Shown: one piece after another, positions 55,501 through 63,508 of the stretch | How positions within the stretch are numbered: position 1 is the stretch's first letter | How the letters are laid out: every line of letters starts with the position of its first letter | The notes under the pieces: model-generated | Databases searched by the model: none | Told to the model about the DNA's origin: nothing | What the model saw: only the letters and a program-made list of their open reading frames with translations | Assembly (NCBI GenBank): GCA_013215145.1 | Contig: JABSRP010000017.1 | Span: forward strand, 62,001 to 126,000 | DNA: 64,000 nucleotides | Source of the DNA: Pseudobacteriovorax sp. | GTDB lineage: Bacteria; Bdellovibrionota_B; Oligoflexia; Oligoflexales; Oligoflexaceae | Direction: 5' to 3' | Program-made: the position numbers and the translations under genes

Positions 55501-58019
55501 ATATTCTTCCAAACGGGCGGCATTTCGGACAAATAGAAACGCAGACTCTGAATGCAAAAGGTAGTTATCAATTATCAAGAAACATTATAGGAGCTGACGA
55601 CAAAACCTTGGGGCAAGTCAATTTCTGGGACGATAATTGGATTGGTACCGAATTGATGAGATATACAGCTGCTAGTCAAAAAACTGAAATAGCAGCACAA
55701 AAAAGATTCTCTGTTCTCAATTCTTTGACAGCAAATGACTTTTTCGCGAATACTGAAATCGTTACAACAGAAATTGCTTCTTCCATTGTAAAGTTCAAAG
55801 AACAAAATACTAAACACCAAACTGCTCTGACTGAGACAACTAGCTACACAATAAAGGCGGACAATGGTGTTCGCCGACTGGTAGCAACTACAAACGGTGA
55901 GTTTCAAGAAAGCTGGATTCTAGCCTCTGACGACCGCAAGCTCGCGTACCGCAATGCCGAGGGCCACGTCTGGCGTTATGTATGGGATGCAAAGAAGAGG
56001 CTTCGGTCAGTTATCCTGCCCTCAGGTGCATCCCGTATGGTCAAATTTGATGATGCTGGTCGAAAAATAGAATCTTTCGCAACGGGCATTGGCGGGGTCA
56101 GCTACAGTTACGATAAAGGAAACGAACTTGTAAAAACCAAAAAGCTACTTGATAAAACGAAAAATCCTACACTCGCTATTGTTAACAACTATCGACCTGA
56201 TGGCAGGTTGGATGTGGTGAATCATCGCACAGATTCTCAAATCCTAGAAAATTACCGTTACTATTACGATGGAAGTCTGGCAGACAGGCAAATTACTGGC
56301 CAAAAAGGTTTTTTAAGCGGAATCACATCGAGTAAATTCGCGATAGAATATACCTTCCGTCGCGATGGTCTAATCAAAAGTGAGGGACAGACAGTCCGAT
56401 CTAAACACAAAGTCTCTACTGTAAAAGACTACTATCCTAACAAAATGATTAAAGAACGGCAGCTGACCATTTCAGGAATTACTAACCCGCAAGACTACAC
56501 CCTGTCCTACGAGTACGATCAAAGTAATCGCATCAGTAAAATATTATTGGATGGACGAGAGATCGTGTCAGTAACATACGACGTACTGGGTAGAATTGAT
56601 AGAATTCAGTACACGGAAAATAATTACCTAGAATATGAGTTTGATACTGAGACCAAAAGGCCTAGCGGCTATTCCTTGCGTGGGACTAATGCGACTAACT
56701 ATTCCTGGGAGCTCGACAACAGGGGGCATATTGTCGAGGAAAGTTTCAATTCGCGACAAAGAACCTATCAATATGATGCGCGAAACTATCTTGAAACAAA
56801 AGCAGGTTCCCCAGACCTTTATGATTACGATGAAGATGGGAGAAGAGTTGTCTCACGCAGTCAGCAAGAACTAGAATACGACAGCTCTGGTCGGGTTAAA
56901 AAAATCGGACCACTTAAACTAAAGTATGGTGCCCATGGCCGTCTCGTCACTGCAGAAAAGGGTGGCACATCCCAGGAGTATTATTACGATGGAACAGGAC
57001 TACTAATCGCTACTGAGGGTCCTCATGGACTAACCAGCTACTTTCAAGATATCGTTATCACCGATGACAATACCTTTGATCCTGTTATCATCGCGGGAAA
57101 ACTAGTTGGTATCATCGTCAGCGGTGATTTCAAATCGGTATTTAGTGATCTTCGCGATTCCGTTCTTGCCGATGCCGAAGGTAATAAATCTTGGGCGGAC
57201 CCGTTTGGAACGCGCGATCAGAGCATATCCTACAGTGAAGCACTTTCCTTTATTAAAAAGGGAGAGGACAAATTTACAGGATTTATCAATACCGGCCACA
57301 GATTCTATGTACCCCAGCTTGGTGAGTTTTCGACCCCTGACCCACTATACCTGAAGGATATTACACAATGCCTCGAAAACTCGGTATCCTGCAATCTCTA
57401 TAGCTATGGTAACAATGATCCCTTAGGCTTCCGAGATCCCAGTGGCCTTGATGGCGATGCGTTGTTTAAAGGATACGCAACGGCTGCTTGGACGGATTTG
57501 AGTCATTATATTGAGCACCAGGCGGCTGCTACAAAACAGTATATTAATGGGTTATTGGATTCCACTTTAACTGGCATGGGGCTTAAACCTTCTATTCCCG
57601 CGGGTGTGTGTAAGGTTGGGGGTCGTTTTGGTTATGATAATGAAACAGGTTTAGAGGCATTCGGGGAAGTGTCTATCAAAAAAGGGTATGGTAATGCCGT
57701 TGGCCAATTTGGATATTCTAATGGTGGAATGCGATTGGTCGGCCGAGCGGAAGGCGGCTGGCAATATTCCAAAGGAGCTCTGACAGGAGGTACTTCCAAT
57801 GATTTTCGTATGAAAGTTGGTATCCCTGAATATTTAGAGTTAGAATATAACTCTGATTATCGGGCTCGTCTTAATATTGGCGGAACCTATAAAAAGGTCA
57901 ATGTAATGGTGTATTTTAACTATAGGCTATCAGACGAAAGCTACGAACACTTTGATAAAGCACAACTCGAGCAGGAATGGTCATACAAGGGTATGCCTTA
58001 TGGAGGGGCTGCATGGTAG
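52590..58019 (+). CDS. SpvB/TcB-like YD-repeat (Rhs-type) exported protein
   Basis: A 1809-residue protein. It has a signal peptide (~1-24), an SpvB N-terminal domain (LPSLSKPKVGSLVGEVG...ATGNFQ) and four FG-GAP/VCBS blades (~340-590: YNRDGLLDVY, LNGDMKDDII, INGDGLRDIV, INRDGLSDII). A TcB-type middle follows, then about 700 residues of YD repeats, closed by the Rhs core end GHRFYVPQLGEFSTPDPLY...DPSGL (Asp1616). After it comes a private 189-residue tip, strand-rich (FGEVSIKKGYGNAVGQFGYS). This is the cocoon-and-tip layout of polymorphic toxins. Its stop overlaps the next start by seven bases. Confidence 0.88.
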   Translation: MLTSSLNRSLLLATLLLFSATMYGQDESSIDIPSLSKPKVGSLVGEVGLQNPESLGIATGNFQAKLDWLIPNKRGMIGIDIIPRYSLNGGQSEFGLGWNWRLSLKRESLNGTVNFDGSDLISSPWGLLQRNRDGQYYTQSSEGLIRVEINNDNARAFHPSGKTYVFVKDIESSFGVYSWRLETVEDALGSLTYFTYERNDSGRSFVKQIAYGGRGSNFQYRISFEYQTFDSPLFRSWTSGKMITLDRLVKKVIFKTRRANTFITRYSYTLGYDSQDANLGQYLVTNQKVFKSGASFPAVTYSYGNDFSSPDSHTVVDLDHFKSLMDSNDNPVGDNKTVYFDYNRDGLLDVYSQRNRVWYLQTGAGFQNQAPIPLADDSDAFQTDCVTGTPHLARLAGPKSEILSLMTSPGEIGTRITVCALDGRVIYEKDFPFNSRDNKKVRIADLNGDMKDDIIAVDTGVTILQNLSDENSINFVMQEQDFSAEDVGEDEAFHMRRIIQVSINDINGDGLRDIVGIEEYGVRVFYNRGKLQFDETSEFVPFFKSNGRSDFRNRDYAPAFGDINRDGLSDIIFFDSRFVWVLMNREGQFVEQNYNFFDDVEGLRPYLTDFNNTGMQQISFDQGRDGMLNVALNSISSGLLSTIDNGRGTIVRVKYKRSPAAVGLGKGLVQVATLERQQVGYGSKVWHVSFNDPQLSQDHRRILGYRNVNLRNQSRVVESKYQFDDILAARMEEKRVSDPKFPSWEKVNITAYETAEFDDIFFYRQKSSNLQWYYNGSAIGRSDGREVLAYENLFCPVKEKLTNEAGTATISKIMFQNSSWDAFAHCLTKSVTETSDHETFGFTSQTTLERNNFGQVKHIQRKENGSDVTVTRVFYDELGLIEKIEKPGIGEQTFDFDGESFLLGQTIDPTGIVIKAKFDETTDNIIALRTNRSTQGANWWTEEFSFDDFERLESNWDNFTSKEKPEHTYSYILPNGRHFGQIETQTLNAKGSYQLSRNIIGADDKTLGQVNFWDDNWIGTELMRYTAASQKTEIAAQKRFSVLNSLTANDFFANTEIVTTEIASSIVKFKEQNTKHQTALTETTSYTIKADNGVRRLVATTNGEFQESWILASDDRKLAYRNAEGHVWRYVWDAKKRLRSVILPSGASRMVKFDDAGRKIESFATGIGGVSYSYDKGNELVKTKKLLDKTKNPTLAIVNNYRPDGRLDVVNHRTDSQILENYRYYYDGSLADRQITGQKGFLSGITSSKFAIEYTFRRDGLIKSEGQTVRSKHKVSTVKDYYPNKMIKERQLTISGITNPQDYTLSYEYDQSNRISKILLDGREIVSVTYDVLGRIDRIQYTENNYLEYEFDTETKRPSGYSLRGTNATNYSWELDNRGHIVEESFNSRQRTYQYDARNYLETKAGSPDLYDYDEDGRRVVSRSQQELEYDSSGRVKKIGPLKLKYGAHGRLVTAEKGGTSQEYYYDGTGLLIATEGPHGLTSYFQDIVITDDNTFDPVIIAGKLVGIIVSGDFKSVFSDLRDSVLADAEGNKSWADPFGTRDQSISYSEALSFIKKGEDKFTGFINTGHRFYVPQLGEFSTPDPLYLKDITQCLENSVSCNLYSYGNNDPLGFRDPSGLDGDALFKGYATAAWTDLSHYIEHQAAATKQYINGLLDSTLTGMGLKPSIPAGVCKVGGRFGYDNETGLEAFGEVSIKKGYGNAVGQFGYSNGGMRLVGRAEGGWQYSKGALTGGTSNDFRMKVGIPEYLELEYNSDYRARLNIGGTYKKVNVMVYFNYRLSDESYEHFDKAQLEQEWSYKGMPYGGAAW

Positions 58020-58459
58020 AAACCAATGAGCTTCAATTCTCTGAAGAGCTGATAGGCACATACGGCAGAGGAAAAATTCTTTTTGTCGTCATGTGTAGCT
58101 TTCACGCGTTTTTATTATTTTATTTAATTATAAATAGAGAAAACGCCATTTTTGACTTTGAAAGCGGTGCAGCTAGGAACTATTGGGCAGCTGCCTTGAT
58201 GTTTACAATTTCTTTTCCTACGTATTGGTTACAGTCACGACAAACTATCACCATCACTAATGATTCTATCATCGTAAAAAAGTCTCTTAGTAAGGAAGTT
58301 GTTAAACTAGAAGATATCAAATGGGCCAACTACGACGGCGGTCCCTTGACAGTGAAGACTGCTAAAGACCGATTTATCATAGAGCCTTTTGGCACGCGTA
58401 AAGAAGCTCGTTTATTCGAAGAATTAAAAGCCATAGGTATTAAATGTCATAATCACTAA
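58013..58459 (+). CDS. Small membrane protein, likely cognate immunity protein
   Basis: A 148-residue protein with two membrane helices (~23-41 and ~58-74), then a soluble PH-like beta domain (TITITNDSIIVKKSLSKEVVKLEDIKWANYDGGPLTVKT). The frame continues upstream to 57977, but the ATG at 58013 overlaps the YD-repeat stop and suits coupling. Position, size and coupling match immunity genes next to Rhs-type toxin tips; the family is not one I recognise. No signal other than the helices. Confidence 0.65.
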   Translation: MVETNELQFSEELIGTYGRGKILFVVMCSFHAFLLFYLIINRENAIFDFESGAARNYWAAALMFTISFPTYWLQSRQTITITNDSIIVKKSLSKEVVKLEDIKWANYDGGPLTVKTAKDRFIIEPFGTRKEARLFEELKAIGIKCHNH

Positions 58460-58832
58460 AAGGGTATACAGAAAGTGAACACTCGAGTAGAGCTACTTCC
58501 TATTAAACTGTAACATAGCTTCTAGACCTTGAAGCACTTAATCAAATGACTCCTCGCACAGCGTTAAATCATTGAATTGTTCAGTTTTTCCAACATTTTT
58601 ACGTATTTCACAAATTTCTGATATCCTTCCTCCCCTTATTGTCTATCCCATTTTAGGCAAACCAATTCTACTGCTAAATAACCGGAGACTTTACAAGATC
58701 TCAGAGTCTTGTAGACACCTAGCTGTAAATCGCAGGCACTATTAAAAACGTAAAGATGCGATAATGTCTGACGGTATGTCGATGGCTTACTAGAAAAATC
58801 ATAATTTCAATAGTTTAGTGCCAATATTTTAT
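58460..58832. other. Non-coding gap after the YD-repeat operon
   Basis: 373 bases, AT-rich, between convergent genes. No open frame of substance. One hairpin is visible (TACAAGA-8-TCTTGTA at about 58693-58714) without a T-run. No tRNA or known RNA recognised. Confidence 0.5.
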
Positions 58833-61193
58833 CTATTCCTGTGGTTCCGGAGGTTCGCTTGGCTCCGGACCAGTCACTATCTGCAGTTCTTTACAGGCTT
58901 TTGCTAGTAGAGGCATTTTAGCATCGATTGGGCATAGATTAGGATCGATATCGTTGCCTCCAAGTCCGTGATTGGGGCGCGGTGATATGTCGAAGAATGG
59001 GGAAAGGGGAGGTGGCTTCAAACTCTCTGCAGAGCGTAGCCCCATAACGTCCTTCAAACTCGGGTTGTCTTCGATGATAAATCCAACGTGAATTGTTTTT
59101 ACATTTTCGAGGCCATTTAAGGAGGTTAGTCCAGTATCCTTGACAATAAGACTGTATGAAATGGAAGCAAGATTGGTTTGAGAGGGACCAACAAACTGTA
59201 ATGAACTCAGTACACTGATGTCTCTCAACTTAGGTAAAAAACCCAGGGATAGTCCGCTTGGACCCGAAAGGGTATGTAAATTCCTATAGGCATCTAGAAT
59301 AGAGAGTTCGTTGCTTTCTACTATCGCCAAGGACCTAGCAATAGAGAGATTATCGAACCCCTTTATCGATGCTAAATTAGGATTACCATTAATTTTGATA
59401 TCTTTGCCGATAGACTGCAGCGCATCAAACCCTTCAATGGAGAGAAGACTTTCATTTTGTTCGATTTCTAAACTACCACCTATCGAAGCAAGTTTTTCAA
59501 ATTTTGGAAGCGATTCCATAGCATAATTATCGAAAAAAACAATGTTATCAACGACCTTTTTTAATTTCTGAAATGCATTGAACTCAAGATCGATAGCAGA
59601 TTCTGAAAATATGAAACTTCCGTGGACCTCTTCGAGTTTTAAAAATGCATTCATTGTATAAGGTCTTCCGTGTCCTAAACTTAGTTCGAGATCACCATAG
59701 ACCCTTTCAAGTTGATTGAATCCGACTAAATATCTTCCATCTACCTTGAGGTTTGCTGAGCTCTTTAGTTGAGGCAGCGGGTCTCGAGGCGAGATAGTTT
59801 TTGTTAAAGAGATAGTTCCAGCAATGGTCTTCAGAATGGGAAAGGTTTCGTGTTCATTTTCTGAGTTTAGCGAAACGTCATCCAACTCAAAACTTCCGCG
59901 AACTTCCACCAAGGATGGAAAACTAGCAATGTTTTTTGATTTGATGCCTTCCAAACGAAGCGATCCAAGGCTAACAAGGTTCGGTAGACTTAATTTTTCT
60001 CGCGTCGGATCGCTGTTATTGGGTGCCTCGTTTGATACATTTAGGGTTCCGCTAATTCGAGAGACATTTTTAAGAGTAATCTTTTCATCCTTCGAGGTGC
60101 GGAGAAAAATACTACCTACGATCTCATTGCAAGATTGCTCGATGATCTCCTTGCTGCTAGTAAAGTTTCCAGAGCAGACTTTGTTGACCAAAAGATCGCG
60201 AACCTCCCACTCAGATTTGAGGTCTTCAATAGAAGCTTGAAAAATGAACCGATGAAACCCTGTAGGTAGAGCCTTAGCAGCCCCTTCCTTCCAAATAAGA
60301 ATCTCATCTTCGTCACATTGCAATGGCAACTCAGGATCTTCCGGAAGAACGCTCTTTATACAATAGCGTACATTGAGTCGATTGAGTCCTTCTCGGATGT
60401 AAAAGTTAGGCACGTATCCCTCATCGACGACACCGAATCTACGATCAAAATAAGTTGAAAATCGTGTGATCGGCGCAGCTATATCAACGTCTAAATGATG
60501 ATTGATAGTATCGATCGGGCAGCTTAGGTTGGGCACAGGTTTGTTTTGGATATGATCAAAGACTGCAAGATCCATCACATAGCTACCGGCATCTACCGAG
60601 CTTATATCCCAAGTTCTGTTTTGAAAGCTGGGTTGAGGATCGGAGAAGGCCTCCGTGAGGGCTTTGCTACCTTGCTCTGGCCTCCTTAGACTGGCGTTGA
60701 GGGAATAGAATAAAGCCAAAGATGCTGGCACATTTTCGAAGGAAACGTAAGACATGGGATCGATATACTTTTGTTGCAGATAGCGCTTGTGGCAGTTGGC
60801 TTCTGGCAGAACGGGAGGTGTGGGTTGTAGCTGGATCTCTTGCATCTTGATAAGAGACGCGGGCGTCAGGACTATGCCTTCAAAATCACCAGACTTTTTT
60901 GTTGTTCCAATATGAATCATTTGGGCAGATTGCATGATATCGACGGGAATGCAACCTTTGCTACTCGCTTTAACTTCTTCTGAGATTTGATCGTTCTGGG
61001 TACGAGATAGGATGCGGAGACTTGCGCCGCTCAAGCGCTTTCCTTCGCTATCCAACACAGGTAGGTAACGTGAATCCAATAGATCGCTACCGCATAGGTA
61101 GACTGTCTCTTTATATTCGTTGCTAGGCGGACGCAGCCCACAGGAAATCATAAGTAGGATGCTAGTGAGAATTAAAATAGATGGTTTAGACAT
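58833..61193 (-). CDS. Large lipoprotein with receptor-L-domain-like repeats
   Basis: A 786-residue lipoprotein (MISC, Cys18). After a ~350-residue N-terminal part with cysteines and strands, residues ~350-730 form repeats of about 22-30 residues like receptor L-domains: IVGSIFLRTSKDEKITLKN, VSRISGTLNVSNE, LASIGGSLEIEQNESLLSIEGFDALQSIGKDIKINGNPNL. It ends in a Pro/Glu tail. Probably surface-exposed and binding. Convergent with the YD-repeat operon, so not part of it. Confidence 0.72.
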   Translation of the reverse strand: MSKPSILILTSILLMISCGLRPPSNEYKETVYLCGSDLLDSRYLPVLDSEGKRLSGASLRILSRTQNDQISEEVKASSKGCIPVDIMQSAQMIHIGTTKKSGDFEGIVLTPASLIKMQEIQLQPTPPVLPEANCHKRYLQQKYIDPMSYVSFENVPASLALFYSLNASLRRPEQGSKALTEAFSDPQPSFQNRTWDISSVDAGSYVMDLAVFDHIQNKPVPNLSCPIDTINHHLDVDIAAPITRFSTYFDRRFGVVDEGYVPNFYIREGLNRLNVRYCIKSVLPEDPELPLQCDEDEILIWKEGAAKALPTGFHRFIFQASIEDLKSEWEVRDLLVNKVCSGNFTSSKEIIEQSCNEIVGSIFLRTSKDEKITLKNVSRISGTLNVSNEAPNNSDPTREKLSLPNLVSLGSLRLEGIKSKNIASFPSLVEVRGSFELDDVSLNSENEHETFPILKTIAGTISLTKTISPRDPLPQLKSSANLKVDGRYLVGFNQLERVYGDLELSLGHGRPYTMNAFLKLEEVHGSFIFSESAIDLEFNAFQKLKKVVDNIVFFDNYAMESLPKFEKLASIGGSLEIEQNESLLSIEGFDALQSIGKDIKINGNPNLASIKGFDNLSIARSLAIVESNELSILDAYRNLHTLSGPSGLSLGFLPKLRDISVLSSLQFVGPSQTNLASISYSLIVKDTGLTSLNGLENVKTIHVGFIIEDNPSLKDVMGLRSAESLKPPPLSPFFDISPRPNHGLGGNDIDPNLCPIDAKMPLLAKACKELQIVTGPEPSEPPEPQE

Positions 61194-61385
61194 ATAGAAA
61201 AGACCCTAAGCTAATCGAGCGTCATTATGGCGATATAGGCAAGAAAAGTCAAAAATAAAGCATATAATGTAATAAAATCAATAATATATTGAGTGCAGGC
61301 TGTCCGACCAGACCTAATCACAGAAGCCTCCCCAATAAGGGGTTCTCCTTTTATTCTCCGATGATGTTAGCTCAAGTGACCCGAA

Positions 61386-62165
61386 TCAATTTATGAACTG
61401 AAGCGTAGCTTCCAAAAGCCCTTTTGGATTCTCTGCCAAAAGAAGGTGTCCACAACCCGAAAATAGTTTCAGCTCCGATTCAGAAATACTGTCTTTAAGC
61501 TTTTTGGCTTCTTCTATCGGAATAATTCCGTCCAATTCTCCGTGAAGAATGAGAGTCTTATTGGGGAAATTGGGGATGCCAGTGGAGAGGTTGAACCCCT
61601 TCATGGCTGATCTTTGCTTTTGTGCGTCTTCGATAAACTCTCCGTCTTGGACGCGCTTTAATATCTGCTTTGCCATGCTTTTAACCAGGAGTTTGCTATT
61701 GGTAGCAAAGCTGGGGGCGAAATAACCATTTAACTTTGATTCAATTTTAGAAAGATCGTTTTCCCAAGGTGTTTCATCAATCACAGTTGCCGCTTTGGAT
61801 GCAGTGGATACCAGGATCAATCGTGACACTCTGGAAGGGTATTGATTGGCTATAGTTTGAGAGATCATCCCACCCATGGAGATACCCAATAGATGACTTG
61901 TTTTGATGGATAGTTCGTCCCAAAGATCGATGACATCATTAACATAATCTAGAAATGTAAATTCTGAATGAGATATAGTCTGCCCACTACCGCGGTTATC
62001 AAACAGCAAAACATTGATTCCAGACTCGAAAAGCTTTTTACTAAGACTCTTAAAATCGTTAGACGGCCTTGTGTGTCCATTCACTAGTGTAATAACAGGT
62101 GAATGGGTTTCATGGAAAAGATATTCATAGTATATTTTGGTATTTCTTTGGTCCAAAAATGGCAT
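61386..62165 (-). CDS. Alpha/beta-hydrolase
   Basis: A 259-residue alpha/beta-hydrolase fold protein. The nucleophile elbow is GISMGG (Ser96), preceded by the oxyanion region NGHTRPS and LLFDNRGSGQT. The acid (LHGELDGIIP) and His (CGHLLLAENP) complete the triad. No signal peptide. Substrate unknown; the family includes esterases, haloperoxidases and acyl hydrolases. It is 8 bases after the receiver-TPR gene, so the two are probably cotranscribed. Confidence 0.88.
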   Translation of the reverse strand: MPFLDQRNTKIYYEYLFHETHSPVITLVNGHTRPSNDFKSLSKKLFESGINVLLFDNRGSGQTISHSEFTFLDYVNDVIDLWDELSIKTSHLLGISMGGMISQTIANQYPSRVSRLILVSTASKAATVIDETPWENDLSKIESKLNGYFAPSFATNSKLLVKSMAKQILKRVQDGEFIEDAQKQRSAMKGFNLSTGIPNFPNKTLILHGELDGIIPIEEAKKLKDSISESELKLFSGCGHLLLAENPKGLLEATLQFIN

Positions 62166-62173
62166 ATAGAATC

Positions 62174-63415
62174 CTAGGCAGAGAGTTTTTGCGCATGTTC
62201 GGCGCGCTTGTCCTTTATCTCTCTAATAATCCCAGGATCTGGAGTCAATCCCTTTTTTTTCATTTCCTTGTATACCCTGGCAATTGCTACGTAGGCCTTT
62301 TCAAAGTCAGGCGCAGAAAGATAGCACTCACCAAGTACCTTTAAGCCTTTTTCGAGATCACCTTTTTTGCGATAAGCTAACCCTAGGTTGTAATGTAGAA
62401 GGTACAACCTAGTTTTGTCAGCCAATAGCCTTATAGCATTCTCGTAAGTTTGAATACCGGTATCGTGATGGCCCTCATTAACCTGTGAAATCGCCATATT
62501 GTTGAATATGCGTGCTAATTCATTACCATTTTCAGTTTCTGCGATCAGTTGCTCGGCTAGACTGAAATTTCCCTGACTGAATGCCACCGTTGCCATATGG
62601 TCCTTCGCGTTTTGATTATCAGGATCTTCTTCTAAGACCCCCTCAAACACCTGTTTGGCCTCATCAAACCGATCCGCTGTAACATAGGCAGCACCTAGAT
62701 TGACTCTTGTGCTAAGGTTCCTAGGCGAACGGTCCATTAAACCCTTTAGAATCTCTATGGCTTCCTCATGAGAGCCGTCTCTAGAGGCGAGTTTTGCCTT
62801 GAGCTGGAGGGCTTTGTAGTCATCTGGGTGGCGTTCCAAAACATCTGACACACATTTTTTTGCCTTATCGTACTTGGAAAGTCCGATAAAAACCTCCGCG
62901 GCTGCAACTAAGGCGTGGTTGCGAAATGGCCCTGGTTGAAACAACGAGTCATTGAACATTTTGAAGGCCTCTCCGGGCTGGCCGTCAGACATGTACATTT
63001 CGATTTTACGAATGGCGACTTCTTTAGGATCGATATTGTTTTCGTGTTCAATGATTTCGGACAATAGTTCCTTTGCCTTCGCTTTTTCAAAAGGCATAGG
63101 AAGGATATTCTTAAAGCCTAGTTCCTTGGTCAATTGGACGTCTTGTTCGTTCATTCGCTTTGAGTAAATCACACAGGGAATGTATTTCCGCTTTTTTCTT
63201 GCCCTAAGTTTTTGGATAAAAACTGTTCCTGGCATACCTGAAAGTTCCCAAGAGCAGATAACAAATTGAATATGGTTTTTTTCTGCAATTTTAATGGCAT
63301 CAGCTCCCGTTGGAGATATAAACACTTCCTCAAACCCTAGGTCTTTGAGAAGTACCTCAAAAAATAGGGTATTCGTCGTATTATCATCGAGAACTAATAT
63401 ACGTTGGATTGCCAT
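62174..63415 (-). CDS. Pseudo-receiver domain fused to TPR repeats
   Basis: A 413-residue protein. The N-terminal ~120 residues are a response-regulator receiver (Asp10/Asp11 kept), but the phosphoacceptor Asp is Ser55 (VICSWELSGMPG) and the conserved Lys is Met107 (LPMPF). Ser85 stands at the Thr/Ser position. So it cannot be phosphorylated normally. Residues ~140-400 are TPR repeats (CVSDVLERHPDDYKALQLKA, NLGAAYVTADRFDEAKQVFEGVLEEDPDNQ). A likely scaffold in a signalling or motility complex. Confidence 0.82.
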   Translation of the reverse strand: MAIQRILVLDDNTTNTLFFEVLLKDLGFEEVFISPTGADAIKIAEKNHIQFVICSWELSGMPGTVFIQKLRARKKRKYIPCVIYSKRMNEQDVQLTKELGFKNILPMPFEKAKAKELLSEIIEHENNIDPKEVAIRKIEMYMSDGQPGEAFKMFNDSLFQPGPFRNHALVAAAEVFIGLSKYDKAKKCVSDVLERHPDDYKALQLKAKLASRDGSHEEAIEILKGLMDRSPRNLSTRVNLGAAYVTADRFDEAKQVFEGVLEEDPDNQNAKDHMATVAFSQGNFSLAEQLIAETENGNELARIFNNMAISQVNEGHHDTGIQTYENAIRLLADKTRLYLLHYNLGLAYRKKGDLEKGLKVLGECYLSAPDFEKAYVAIARVYKEMKKKGLTPDPGIIREIKDKRAEHAQKLSA

Positions 63416-63508
63416 AAGTCCCAGCTCTTATAAGTCGTGCATTGATATCGGCAAAAGCAAGGGAGATATTAATCCGTTATTGTTTCAACTATCCGATCGA
63501 TAAGGCCT

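Noticed and set aside
61310..61350. Terminator-like CCCC-AATAA-GGGG with a following T-run
   Set aside because: The T-run follows on the plus strand, but both flanking genes are on the minus strand; the stem has a bulge.
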